Notes under the pieces: model-generated
The model's database searches: none
Seen by the model: the letters and a program-made list of their open reading frames with translations, nothing else
Told to the model about the DNA's origin: nothing
Position numbers and translations under genes: made by a program
Origin: JAEXOD01 sp963667875
GTDB lineage: Bacteria > Bacteroidota > Ignavibacteria > Ignavibacteriales > Melioribacteraceae
DNA: 64,000 bases
Assembly: GCA_963667875.2 (NCBI GenBank)
Contig: CAXXGC010000005.1
Coordinates: 186,001-250,000, forward strand
Direction: 5' to 3'
In this document: piece by piece, positions 36,495-44,714 of the stretch
Layout: every line of letters begins with the position of its first letter
Position numbering within the stretch: position 1 is the first letter of the stretch

Positions 36495-36526
36495 GTAAAA
36501 TTATAAGCAAAAATAATCGTTTTCAA

Positions 36527-36901
36527 TTATTTTATAACTACTGTAGCGCCTGCTTCTTCTAATTCTTTTCTAACTTTTTCAGCTTCGTCTTTAGTTACAG
36601 CTTCTTTAACTGGTTTTGGAGCGCCATCTACTAAATCTTTTGCTTCTTTTAAGCCTAAACCTGTATGAGCACGTACAACTTTAATTACGTTGATTTTCTT
36701 TTCGCCAGCTACCATTAAGATAACATCAAATTCTGTTTTTTCTTCTTCTTTAGCTGCTTCTTGTGCAGGAGCACCAGCTACTACTACAGGAGCTGCAGCA
36801 CTAACACCAAAAGTCTCTTCTAATGCTTTTTTTAATTCTGATGCTTCAACTAAAGTTAATACTTTAATTTTTTCTACGATTTCTGCAATTTTCTCGGACA
36901 T
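36527..36901 (-). CDS. rplL: 50S ribosomal protein L7/L12
   Basis: The 124-residue protein has the N-terminal dimerisation helices, an Ala-rich hinge (SAAAPVVVAGAPAQEAAKEE) and the C-terminal factor-binding domain (KKINVIKVVRAHTGLGLKEA). It forms the flexible stalk on L10. It follows rplJ by 37 bp. Confidence 0.98.
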   Translation of the reverse strand: MSEKIAEIVEKIKVLTLVEASELKKALEETFGVSAAAPVVVAGAPAQEAAKEEEKTEFDVILMVAGEKKINVIKVVRAHTGLGLKEAKDLVDGAPKPVKEAVTKDEAEKVRKELEEAGATVVIK

Positions 36902-36938
36902 TTTATTCTCCTATTATTTTTATTTTCTATTAAAATTT

Positions 36939-37460
36939 TTAAGCGGCTTCTTTTTTGCTTATTTGATCTATAACATTTACAAGATCTCTTATAACCGCAT
37001 TTATTGCACCAACAATTCCTGAAGCAGGAGCACCTATACTGCCTACAATTCCAGACATGATTTCTGGTTTGGTTGGCATTGAAGCTATTGTTGCTAAATT
37101 TTCCTTACTATAAAATTCACCGTCTATATAACAGCCTTTAAAAGTTAATTTACCTTTTTCATCGCTGTATTTTTTTATTATTTTTGCAGCAGCTACAAAA
37201 TTTTCTGGAGCAAAAACAATACCGGTCATCCCTTCTAATAGGTCCTGAATTTTATCGTACTGGCCTAAACTTTCTAAAGCTTTACTTACAAAAGTGTTTT
37301 TGAATACTTTGTATTCAACACCTTCAGCTTTAAAAGCTTTACGAAGTTTTGTAATATCATCTACTTTTATTCCGCGATAATCGACAACAAATAACCCAAC
37401 CGAACCGGCTATTTTTTCTTTTATCTGCGAAATCATTTGTTCTTTTTCTGATTTATTCAT
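36939..37460 (-). CDS. rplJ: 50S ribosomal protein L10
   Basis: The 173-residue protein has the L10 N-terminal rRNA-binding domain (GLFVVDYRGIKVDDITKLRK) and a C-terminal helical region that carries L7/L12 dimers. In other bacteria L10 represses its own leader; the 59-bp gap to rplA is short and I could not draw a convincing binding fold. Confidence 0.97.
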   Translation of the reverse strand: MNKSEKEQMISQIKEKIAGSVGLFVVDYRGIKVDDITKLRKAFKAEGVEYKVFKNTFVSKALESLGQYDKIQDLLEGMTGIVFAPENFVAAAKIIKKYSDEKGKLTFKGCYIDGEFYSKENLATIASMPTKPEIMSGIVGSIGAPASGIVGAINAVIRDLVNVIDQISKKEAA

Positions 37461-37519
37461 CTCACCTCTACATCATTTTCACTCATTTTAGAAGCATTTA
37501 TTTATATTGAGCGCGTAAA

Positions 37520-38218
37520 CTATTTTGAAAGACTAGCTAATTCTTCAGTTGATATTTTTAAACCAACACCCATTGTTGTTGACATATAACAACTTTTAAT
37601 ATATTGTCCTTTTACAGATGCAGGTTTCATTCTTGCTATTGTATGTAAAAATGCTAAAGCGTTATCTTTTAATTGGTCTGGTGCAAAATTAATTTTACCT
37701 AATCCAACATGAACGATACCGGCTTTTTCATTTCTAAATTCAATTTTACCTGCTTTTGATTCTTTAACAGCTTTAGCTACGTCAGGTGTAACTGTACCAC
37801 TTTTTGGGTTTGGCATCAAACCACGTGGTCCTAAAATTTTTCCTAACTTACCAACTTCTGCCATTGCATCTGGAGTTGCAATAACTACATCTACATCAGC
37901 CCAGCCGCTTTTTATCTTTTCGATATATTCGGTATAACCGGCATAATCTGCGCCAGCATCTAAGGCTTCTTGGGCTTTAGTAGGAGTCATAACCAAAACA
38001 CGTACTGTTTTGCCTACTCCATGTGGTAAAATTACTGTGCTTCTTATCATTTGTTCAGCTTTTTTAGGATCAATTCCTAATTTTATTGCACAGTCGAATG
38101 ATTCAACAAATTTTGCATTTGTTGAACTCTGTAATGTAGCAATTGCACTATCAATAGAATATTCTTTTTTGATATCAACTTGCTTTCTTAAATTTTTTAT
38201 TCTCTTAGATACTTTCAT
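37520..38218 (-). CDS. rplA: 50S ribosomal protein L1
   Basis: The 232-residue protein shows the two L1 domains and the signature GKLGKILGPRGLMPNPKSGT. L1 forms the mobile stalk that guides E-site tRNA and can repress the rplK-rplA mRNA. It follows rplK by 25 bp. Confidence 0.98.
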   Translation of the reverse strand: MKVSKRIKNLRKQVDIKKEYSIDSAIATLQSSTNAKFVESFDCAIKLGIDPKKAEQMIRSTVILPHGVGKTVRVLVMTPTKAQEALDAGADYAGYTEYIEKIKSGWADVDVVIATPDAMAEVGKLGKILGPRGLMPNPKSGTVTPDVAKAVKESKAGKIEFRNEKAGIVHVGLGKINFAPDQLKDNALAFLHTIARMKPASVKGQYIKSCYMSTTMGVGLKISTEELASLSK

Positions 38219-38243
38219 TTCTCTACCGAACTTTAATTTTTAA

Positions 38244-38669
38244 TTAACCTTCTACAACTAAACCCATGCTGCGTGCTGTACCAGCAACCATACTCATTGC
38301 ATGTTCTATATCATTTGCATTCAAATCTGGCATTTTTAAAGTAGCTATTTCTTTTACTTGGGCTGAAGTAATTTTGCCTACTTTTGTTTTATTTGGTTCT
38401 GCCGATCCTTTTGCCACTTGTGCTGCTTTTTTTATTAATACTGCTGCAGGGGGTGTTTTTGTTATAAATGTAAACGACTTATCTTGGTAAACTGTTATTA
38501 CTACCGGAATGATAAGTCCTACTTTATCTGAAGTTCTTGCATTATACTGTTTGCAAAACTCCATGATATTAACACCTTTTTGACCTAACGCTGGTCCTAC
38601 TGGTGGTGAAGGATTTGCCTGACCGCCTGGTATTTGTAACTTAATATAACCTGTTATCTTCTTAGCCAT
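38244..38669 (-). CDS. rplK: 50S ribosomal protein L11
   Basis: The 141-residue protein has the N-terminal PGGQANPSPPVGPALGQKGV segment and the C-terminal rRNA-binding domain (MPDLNANDIEHAMSMVAGTA). It forms the base of the GTPase-associated stalk and is needed for RelA activation where RelA exists. It follows nusG by 29 bp. Confidence 0.98.
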   Translation of the reverse strand: MAKKITGYIKLQIPGGQANPSPPVGPALGQKGVNIMEFCKQYNARTSDKVGLIIPVVITVYQDKSFTFITKTPPAAVLIKKAAQVAKGSAEPNKTKVGKITSAQVKEIATLKMPDLNANDIEHAMSMVAGTARSMGLVVEG

Positions 38670-38698
38670 AGCTTAACCTAATCTTTATTTTAATTTAT

Positions 38699-39244
38699 TT
38701 ATTTTTCCAATTCTGCATGTGCAAAATCTATTTCAACAGGAGTTTTCCTGCCAAAAATTGAAACCATTACTTTGATTTTCATTTTTTCTTCATTTACTTC
38801 TTCTACAAACCCGGAGAAATTATTAAAAGGACCATTTACTATTTTTACATAATCACCTGCTCTGTAAATAGTTTCGGTTCTTTCGCTGTCGTCATTTTTG
38901 GCTATACGGCCAACTATTCTTTTAACTTCATCAGGTTGTAATGGATTAGGCTGTGTTTTAGTACCTAAAAATCCCATAACAGAAGGAGTATTGATAATAA
39001 AGTCTTTTACTTTAATATCTAATTCTGCTTGTAATAAAATGTAACCTGGGAAAAAGTTTTTAATTCTTGTTTTTTTCTTACCGTCTTTAACTTCAAAAAC
39101 TTTTTCAGTAGGAACTAAAACATCAACTATTCTTTCTCTCAGATATTCGTTGTCACGCAATTCAAGATCTATTATTGATTTGACCTTGTTTTCGTGACCG
39201 GAAAATGTTCTTACAACATACCATTTTGCGTTAGCATTTTCCAC
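38699..39244 (-). CDS. nusG: Transcription termination/antitermination factor NusG
   Basis: The 181-residue protein has the NGN domain (AKWYVVRTFSGHENKVKSII; FFPGYILLQAELD) and a C-terminal KOW domain (AGDYVKIVNGPFNNFSGFVE). It binds the RNA polymerase clamp and links polymerase to Rho or S10. It starts 2 bp after secE, suggesting coupled translation. Confidence 0.98.
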   Translation of the reverse strand: MENANAKWYVVRTFSGHENKVKSIIDLELRDNEYLRERIVDVLVPTEKVFEVKDGKKKTRIKNFFPGYILLQAELDIKVKDFIINTPSVMGFLGTKTQPNPLQPDEVKRIVGRIAKNDDSERTETIYRAGDYVKIVNGPFNNFSGFVEEVNEEKMKIKVMVSIFGRKTPVEIDFAHAELEK

Positions 39245-39246
39245 TA

Positions 39247-39429
39247 TTAAAAAATCCCCTGGAATATTTTAGTAATGGCAATGTCAATACCGTATGTAAA
39301 TAATGAAAGAATTAAACATAATACTATAACTATACCTGTAGACTCTTTTAACTCTTCTAATGTAGGCCAAGTTACTTTTTTCATTTCTTTTACTACGTCT
39401 TCAAAAAAATTAACTATTTTCTCTTTCAT
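39247..39429 (-). CDS. secE: Preprotein translocase subunit SecE
   Basis: This 60-residue, single-span SecE has the conserved amphipathic helix (FFEDVVKEMKKVTWPTLEEL) followed by one membrane segment. It is the short form found outside the enterobacteria. It clamps SecY in the inner membrane. It lies between tRNA-Trp and nusG, the usual context. Confidence 0.96.
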   Translation of the reverse strand: MKEKIVNFFEDVVKEMKKVTWPTLEELKESTGIVIVLCLILSLFTYGIDIAITKIFQGIF

Positions 39430-39454
39430 ATTTTTATGTCAGTTTTAATGTTTG

Positions 39455-39527
39455 CACGTCAGGAGGGACTCGAACCCCCAACCTGCGGTTTTGGAGACCG
39501 CTGCTCTACCAATTGAGCCACTGACGT
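39455..39527 (-). tRNA. tRNA-Trp (anticodon CCA)
   Basis: A 73-nt cloverleaf on the minus strand with acceptor stem ACGTCAG/CTGACGT, discriminator G, anticodon loop CTCCAAA (anticodon CCA) and T arm GGGGGTTCGAGTCCC. It lies 25 bp upstream of secE, a conserved association in many bacteria. CCA is not encoded. Confidence 0.96.
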
Positions 39528-39532
39528 ATTTT

Positions 39533-39700
39533 TTATTTAGTTTCTTTAAACGGTACGTGTTTTCTTACTACCGGATCATATTTCTTAAATTCTACTCTTG
39601 CCGGATGATTTCTTTTATTCTTTTTTGTGGTATATCGATAACCGGTACCAGCAGTACTTTCTAATATTATGGTCTGTCTTAGATTTTTACTTTTAGCCAT
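39533..39700 (-). CDS. rpmG: 50S ribosomal protein L33 (zinc-free form)
   Basis: A 55-codon frame encodes MAKSKNLRQTIILESTAGTG and ends in KYDPVVRKHVPFKETK, a typical L33. The two CxxC zinc pairs are absent, so it is the C- form. It lies between tRNA-Thr and tRNA-Trp. The ATG at 39700 fits the family start. Confidence 0.96.
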   Translation of the reverse strand: MAKSKNLRQTIILESTAGTGYRYTTKKNKRNHPARVEFKKYDPVVRKHVPFKETK

Positions 39701-39770
39701 ATGAACTCCAAAAAGGCAAACTTACGTTATTTTAAAAATGACAAAAAAAAAGGCATTGAGCCATTCTTCG

Positions 39771-39843
39771 AGCTGACGATCGGGATTGAACCGACGACCT
39801 CATCCTTACCAAGGATGTGCTCTACCAACTGAGCTACGTCAGC
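39771..39843 (-). tRNA. tRNA-Thr (anticodon GGT)
   Basis: A 73-nt cloverleaf on the minus strand with acceptor stem GCTGACG/CGTCAGC, anticodon stem CATCC/GGATG around TTGGTAA (anticodon GGT) and a standard T arm. It is the third gene of the tRNA-Tyr-Gly-Thr cluster and lies 70 bp upstream of rpmG. CCA is not encoded. Confidence 0.96.
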
Positions 39844-39860
39844 CTATGTAATTCAGTATG

Positions 39861-39934
39861 AGCGGGAGACGGGACTCGAACCCGCGACCAACAGCTTGGA
39901 AGGCTGTGACTCTAGCCAACTGAGTTACTCCCGC
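39861..39934 (-). tRNA. tRNA-Gly (anticodon TCC)
   Basis: A 74-nt cloverleaf on the minus strand with acceptor stem GCGGGAG/CTCCCGC, anticodon stem ACAGC/GCTGT around CTTCCAA (anticodon TCC) and T arm CGGGTTCGAGTCCCG. It lies 17 bp from tRNA-Thr and 27 bp from tRNA-Tyr, so all three are probably cut from one precursor. Confidence 0.96.
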
Positions 39935-39961
39935 ATTCGCTTATGCGTCTTCAATATTTGG

Positions 39962-40045
39962 TGGGCGGCGAGGGATTCGAACCCCCAAAGGCGTTTGCCA
40001 ACGGATTTACAGTCCGCCCCGGCTCTCCAACTCCGGCGTCCGCCC
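39962..40045 (-). tRNA. tRNA-Tyr (anticodon GTA)
   Basis: An 84-nt class II tRNA on the minus strand with a long variable arm, as expected for bacterial tRNA-Tyr. The anticodon stem GGA/TCC encloses CTGTAAA-type loop bases with anticodon GTA. Six of seven acceptor pairs are Watson-Crick; the innermost position appears as A opposite G. It is the first gene of the leftward tRNA cluster. Confidence 0.95.
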
Positions 40046-40219
40046 AAACATTTCTCAACATTTCAATTTAAACGAGCTACAAATATAAAGTCTTCTACAA
40101 ATAAATGCAACTCTTTTTTAAAATTATTTTTATTTATTTCTCTTTTTTCTTCTCTTTTTTGCATTTATTTATTTTTTTATTTGTTTTTACTCAAACTAGC
40201 TTTTTAAAGTACTTATTTT

Positions 40220-40606
40220 TTAGTTTTTAAGTATGTAAATTACCAAATTTATTATTAAAGCACAAATTGGTATTAAAACCCATAACTGTCCTTCTTTTAT
40301 GTTATACGCTTTGAACAATTCTTTCCATGTTTTTTTTCCAATATAGCGACCAAATAAAAATTCAAAGGCTTCCGTAAATAAAAACCAGCATATTCCTATA
40401 AATACCGATTCATTTACCGAATTTAATGGAAAATATAATTGCATTAAATAAGTGAACAAAATCATAAGCACCAACAGACTGTAAGTTGATCTTTGATGTG
40501 CTTTTAACTCGCCTAATTTATTTTTATATAAAAAATCGCGGATTGCACCGTTTAATATTGCAAGCAGCATTAAACAAAACCAGCTTATTATTATTTTAAA
40601 AAGCAT
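40220..40606 (-). CDS. Small integral membrane protein, unknown function
   Basis: The 128-residue protein has four predicted membrane spans at about 3-20, 43-62, 69-88 and 107-125. A conserved-looking cytosolic motif NGAIRDFLYKNKLGELKAHQ follows the first span. I cannot assign a family with a known function. It is read leftward and faces away from the lipoprotein genes on its right, leaving an 81-bp divergent promoter region at 40607-40687. Confidence 0.75.
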   Translation of the reverse strand: MLFKIIISWFCLMLLAILNGAIRDFLYKNKLGELKAHQRSTYSLLVLMILFTYLMQLYFPLNSVNESVFIGICWFLFTEAFEFLFGRYIGKKTWKELFKAYNIKEGQLWVLIPICALIINLVIYILKN

Positions 40607-40687
40607 ATTATTGATAATCCACTAAAATTGTCATTTACATTAATTAATAATTTTTATTGTTTCAAAATAATGTTTTTCTGACTAATT

Positions 40688-41104
40688 ATGAATTTTATAA
40701 AATATTTAACTTTATTAATAATTGATTTATTTATTATTTTCGTTTTCATCTCATGTGATGTACCTTTCAGTGTTACCAATCCCAATATAGCCCAAACGCC
40801 ATATTACATTTATGGCACAAGGATTTTACAAAGTTATTCCTATGATTTAACCCTTGTTATGGTAAAATCCTCTTCATTGGTATTAAATTATTAAGAGTTC
40901 ATTTTTTACGAAAAAAGTTCTTTCGTTGAAAGGAAATTAACCAGTTCCGGTTCTTTTGCAGATTATTCCGGGACGTGGGAAACTGTCGGTTAAAACCTAA
41001 TTAAAATTAGTGTAAACTATGTAGAAGATGTTTATCCGGTTTATATTAACGTACTTTCTCTAAATAACGCTGAATTAATTTTAAATAAAGATATTCATAT
41101 TTAA
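40688..41104 (+). pseudogene. Decayed small lipoprotein, two in-frame TAA codons
   Basis: The frame begins with a lipoprotein signal peptide (lipobox Cys at residue 23, FVFISC) and a VTNPN segment, then reads through TAA at 40892-40894 and TAA at 40991-40993 to a final TAA at 41102-41104. Across both stops it stays in one frame and aligns with the intact neighbour at 41185: FIFYEKSSFVERK matches FIFFENGSFLERK, and DYSGTWETVG matches NFSGTWTLAG. No frameshift is present. It is best read as a recently inactivated duplicate. Readthrough is possible but less likely. Confidence 0.8.
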
Positions 41105-41184
41105 AACTATATGTAATTATTTTTGTAATTTTGTTATATTAATTGTTAATTGCAATTCAACTTTATTTAATAAAATGTGATATT

Positions 41185-41619
41185 ATGAAAAACATAAAAA
41201 ATATATTAGCATTAATATTAATAACAATATTTGCTATTTCCTGCGATGATTCTTCCACAATTACTAATCCAGACCTAATTGGTTCCAGTAAATTATTGCA
41301 TGGAACTTGGGTTTATGATAATTTTACGGATGATATTACCACATTAAAAAGAACTGTTAAATTAGATTCCAGTAGTTACGGTTTTATATTTTTCGAAAAC
41401 GGATCATTTTTAGAAAGGAAAAGTTCAGACTGGTGTGGCACTCCTCCAATTAGTTATGCTAATTTTTCCGGCACATGGACTTTGGCCGGAGAAAATTATA
41501 TTAATATTAGTGTTGGTTATTGGGGTGGTATTACCAATTACCGTATTGAAGTTATATCTATTAGTGATACGGAACTTAAAATTAAATATTATTATCCATT
41601 TTATAATAACTTAAATTAA
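41185..41619 (+). CDS. Small lipoprotein, unknown function
   Basis: I choose the ATG at 41185 because it begins a clean lipoprotein signal peptide with the lipobox Cys at residue 20 (FAISC). The mature part of about 124 residues has LHGTWVYDN, FFENGSFLERK and FSGTWTLAGENYI segments, the layout of a small lipocalin-like or META-like beta barrel in which GTW marks strand starts; this fold is a guess. It would be attached to the outer membrane. Its decayed twin lies just upstream. No enzymatic motif is visible. Confidence 0.8.
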   Translation: MKNIKNILALILITIFAISCDDSSTITNPDLIGSSKLLHGTWVYDNFTDDITTLKRTVKLDSSSYGFIFFENGSFLERKSSDWCGTPPISYANFSGTWTLAGENYINISVGYWGGITNYRIEVISISDTELKIKYYYPFYNNLN

Positions 41620-41620
41620 A

Positions 41621-42157
41621 TTGAACAATTTTAGTTTCAATTCATTTCCGGTTTTAGAGACCGAAGCACTATTATTAAGGCGTTTGACACCTAATGATGA
41701 TAAGCAAATATTTTTAATTCGCTCTAACCTAATTATGGCTGAACACCTAGATAGGCCCTTGTGCCAATCGATTGAAGAAGCCGCCCAGTTTATTAATAAA
41801 ATAACTAACGGAATTGAAAACAACAAATGGCTTTATTGGGGTTTAACCTTAAAAGGAGACAATACCGTTATTGGTACAATATGCCTTTGGCAATTTAACG
41901 AAGACAAAACCACAGCCGAAATTGGTTACGAACTTTTACCTGATTTTCAAGGCCATGGTTATATGCAGGAAGTTGTAAATGCCATTATTAATTTTGGATT
42001 TACTAAACTAAATTTAAACAACATTTACGCCGAAGTTGCCACTTATAATATCAAATCAATTAAAATTTTAGAAAAATTCGGTTTTAAATTAAATGAGTTT
42101 GCTGCAAAAGAAAAATCTCCAAATACTTTGATTTACGAGTTGGATAAATCAATTTAA
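41621..42157 (+). CDS. GNAT-family N-acetyltransferase (RimJ/RimL type)
   Basis: The 178-residue protein has the RimJ/RimL-like opening FPVLETEALLLRRLTPND, the acetyl-CoA motif A region (IGYELLPDFQGHGYMQEVVN) and the C-terminal segment NIKSIKILEKFGFK. It probably transfers an acetyl group to a protein N-terminus or small amine; the substrate is unknown. The start is TTG at 41621, one base after the lipoprotein stop, with no strong ribosome-binding site, so translational coupling is likely. Confidence 0.9.
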   Translation: MNNFSFNSFPVLETEALLLRRLTPNDDKQIFLIRSNLIMAEHLDRPLCQSIEEAAQFINKITNGIENNKWLYWGLTLKGDNTVIGTICLWQFNEDKTTAEIGYELLPDFQGHGYMQEVVNAIINFGFTKLNLNNIYAEVATYNIKSIKILEKFGFKLNEFAAKEKSPNTLIYELDKSI

Positions 42158-42165
42158 ATCTCGAT

Positions 42166-42465
42166 ATGTTTGCACTGTAAAATAATATATATATCTTAGC
42201 CCTAATTTATTTACTTCAAATTAAATTAAAATATTATTATTCCCCCACCGCTACATTTAACTTCAATTTCACCCTTTCAGGGTTTTTGTGTTTGTGGGTT
42301 TTATAATTGCTATAAAAATTTCATCCTTTCAGGATTCAAAAACATATTATATTTGTATTATGTAGTTGTTTTAAATTCTGTATGTTTTAATCTCGAAGAG
42401 ATGGCATTATTGTAGAAAGACAAAAAACAACACCATTAAAACCCTGAAAGGGTGACATAAGAATT
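42166..42465. repeat. 300-bp direct repeat, copy A
   Basis: This copy begins atgtttgcactgtaaa and ends gacataagaatt. It is largely identical to copy B 599 bp downstream. It contains three short palindromes of one family: accctttcagggt (42271-42283), atcctttcaggat (42323-42335) and accctgaaagggt (42441-42453). No coding frame spans it. Confidence 0.9.
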
Positions 42466-42493
42466 TTAGTCAAAGAGGTCACTACTCAACAAT

Positions 42494-42553
42494 TTTTTAA
42501 TTTCAATAGTACTCAATTGAACAATCTTCTTTTTTAATTTCAATAGTACTCAA
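42494..42553. repeat. 23-bp direct repeat at the end of the 66-codon ORF
   Basis: The sequence tttttaatttcaatagtact plus caa occurs at 42494-42516 and again at 42531-42553, a period of 37 bp. The second copy lies inside the 3' end of the small ORF and the first overlaps and passes its stop. It looks like a local tandem duplication. Confidence 0.85.
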
Positions 42554-42697
42554 ATTAGATGGCATTGAACAAAATCTTCTTAATGCCGCTAATCTAATTT
42601 GCAATTCAATTGGATTGAGATCCTCTTTGTTAACAAGTACATTTTTAGTAATTGTTGTTAAAGATTTTTCTTTTTGTTTTAATTTATTCTTTGCCAT
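42503..42697 (-). CDS. Hypothetical 64-aa protein between direct repeats
   Basis: This small basic protein (MAKNKLKQKEKSLTTITKNV at the N-terminus) sits between the two 300-bp repeats. I take the ATG at 42697; another in-frame ATG two codons upstream is equally possible. It has no signal peptide, membrane segment or recognisable domain. Codon use looks ordinary. Its location between direct repeats suggests it could be cargo of a duplicated or mobile segment, or a chance frame. Confidence 0.45.
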   Translation of the reverse strand: MAKNKLKQKEKSLTTITKNVLVNKEDLNPIELQIRLAALRRFCSMPSNLSTIEIKKEDCSIEYY

Positions 42698-42764
42698 GCA
42701 CATATTACTTAATATTTGTTATATAGTTTAAAGGAATTTATTTAATAAGTCAAGCAATTTCATA

Positions 42765-43062
42765 ATGTTTGCACTGTAAAAAATAAATATATATTTTAGT
42801 ACGAATTTATTTACTTTTAATTAAAAAATAATATTATTTCTTCCCCACCACAATGTTTAATTTCAATTTCACCCTTTCAGGGTTTTGGTGTTTGTGGGTT
42901 TTATAATTGCTATAAAAATTTCATCCTTTCAGGATTCAAAAATATATTATATTTATAATATGTAGTTTAATAAACTGTATGTTTTAATACCGAAGGGATG
43001 GCATTATTGTAGAAAAACAAAAAACAATACCATTAAAACCCTTAAGGGGTGACATAAGAATT
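42765..43062. repeat. 300-bp direct repeat, copy B
   Basis: This is an imperfect direct copy of 42166-42465. The palindromes accctttcagggt (42871-42883) and atcctttcaggat (42923-42935) are preserved; the third has decayed to acccttaaggggt. The remaining 103 bp up to the yifB stop codon hold nothing I can recognise. Confidence 0.9.
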
Positions 43063-43165
43063 ATCCAATATATTACATTTTGTGCTGAAATAACGTTGTA
43101 ATCATAATGCTATACCAAACATATTAATCCAAAAAATTAGCCGATTCCGCGAACAAAAAACACTC

Positions 43166-44704
43166 TTACTTATTCCACAACTCCCTATCCAAATTGCGGT
43201 ACTGAATAGCTTCGCTTAAATGAGCGGGAGTAATATTTTCGGCACCTTCCAAATCGGCAATGGTGCGGCTTACTTTTAATATTCTATCGTAAGCGCGGGC
43301 CGAAAAACCTAACCTGTTCATGTAGTTTTTAAATATTTCGGACGATTCTTCATCAAGCGCACAATATTTGCGGACCTCTTTAGTCCCCATATCGGCATTA
43401 TTAAATATGTGTTTATATTTTGTAAATCTATCAATTTGTATTTGCCTAGCTTTAACAACACGTTTGCGTATTTCAGCGGAGGTTTCCCCCTTTTCAGTTG
43501 AAGCAAGCTCCTTATATTTTACCGCGGGCACTTCAATATGAATATCAATTCTATCCAGTAACGGACCTGATATTTTCCCCATGTATTTTTGAATTAACAC
43601 CGAACCGCATTTACACTCTTTAGAAGGATCGGTATAATAACCGCAGGGACAAGGGTTCATTGCGGCAACAAGCATAAAGTTAGCCGGAAACTCCAACGAT
43701 AGTTTAGAACGGCTTATAGTAACCCTGTAGTCTTCCATAGGCTGGCGTAATACTTCTAAAACATTCTTTTTAAACTCCGGCAGTTCATCTAAAAACAATA
43801 CCCCATGGTGCGCAAAACTTACCTCACCCGGACGCGGAATTGAACCTCCGCCAATTAGTGCCGCATCCGAAACAGTATGATGCGGACTGCGGAAAGGCCT
43901 TTCGGTAATAAGTGCTTTATCGCTTGGCAATATTCCGGCTACCGAATGTATTTTAGTTGTTTCAAGGGCTTCTTCAAAAGATAGCGGCGGCAATATTGAA
44001 GGAAACCTTTTAGCTAACATCGTTTTGCCGCTTCCCGGAGGGCCAATCATTAACACATTATGTCCGCCCGCTGCGGCAATTTCTAATGTTCGTTTAACAT
44101 TTTCCTGTCCTTTAACATCACAAAAATCCAAGTGATAACTGTTAACCTGTCCAAATATTTCATCTCTGCTTGTAACAACAGGTTTTTGGTCGCTGTTACC
44201 ATTTAAAAAAGTAATTACCTCAGCTAAATTATTCATCCCGAATATTTCAATGCCGTCAACAATACTTGCTTCTTTTGTTGAACCTATGGGTAATATTACT
44301 CTTTTAAATCCGTATTTTTTAGCTTCAACAGCAATAGGTAATGCACCGTGAACGTTTCGCAAAATTCCATCCAAGGCCAATTCACCAAGTATTATTGTGT
44401 CAGCCAACAAAGTATCTTTAACAACTTCGCTGGTTGCCAGCAAACCTACGGCAATAGGCAAATCAAAAGAACTGCCTTCTTTTTTAATATCCGCGGGTGC
44501 TAAATTTACTGTAATTTTTGTTATTGGAAATTCAAATCCGCTATTAACAATAGCTGCCGAAACCCTTTCCCTGCTCTCTTTTACCGCGTTATCTGGTAAA
44601 CCGACAATTGTAAAAGAAGGGAGTTTTTTATCATAATGGGTTTCAACTTCTACAACAAAGGCTTCAATGCCGTATGTTGCCGCTGAAAACACTTTAGAAA
44701 ACAT
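43166..44704 (-). CDS. comM: YifB/ComM-family Mg chelatase-like AAA ATPase
   Basis: The 512-residue protein has an N-terminal Lon-protease-like (ChlI) domain, a Walker A motif GPPGSGKT at 221-228, a Walker B VLFLDELPEF and the C-terminal Mg_chelatase_C domain (SARAYDRILKVSRTIADLEG). A Cys-rich insert PCPCGYYTDPSKECKCGS is typical of YifB/ComM. ComM is a hexameric helicase that helps branch migration during natural transformation in Gammaproteobacteria; in this group the role is less certain. It follows the type IX-sorted protein gene by 10 bp. Confidence 0.94.
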   Translation of the reverse strand: MFSKVFSAATYGIEAFVVEVETHYDKKLPSFTIVGLPDNAVKESRERVSAAIVNSGFEFPITKITVNLAPADIKKEGSSFDLPIAVGLLATSEVVKDTLLADTIILGELALDGILRNVHGALPIAVEAKKYGFKRVILPIGSTKEASIVDGIEIFGMNNLAEVITFLNGNSDQKPVVTSRDEIFGQVNSYHLDFCDVKGQENVKRTLEIAAAGGHNVLMIGPPGSGKTMLAKRFPSILPPLSFEEALETTKIHSVAGILPSDKALITERPFRSPHHTVSDAALIGGGSIPRPGEVSFAHHGVLFLDELPEFKKNVLEVLRQPMEDYRVTISRSKLSLEFPANFMLVAAMNPCPCGYYTDPSKECKCGSVLIQKYMGKISGPLLDRIDIHIEVPAVKYKELASTEKGETSAEIRKRVVKARQIQIDRFTKYKHIFNNADMGTKEVRKYCALDEESSEIFKNYMNRLGFSARAYDRILKVSRTIADLEGAENITPAHLSEAIQYRNLDRELWNK

Positions 44705-44714
44705 AAAACCCCAA

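Noticed and set aside
40688..40894. A functional 68-residue lipoprotein
   Set aside because: Homology to the neighbouring lipoprotein continues in frame beyond the stop, so this is the front part of a disabled gene.
41143..41184. Upstream ATG at 41143 for the small lipoprotein
   Set aside because: It places 14 extra residues before a clean lipoprotein signal peptide that begins at 41185.
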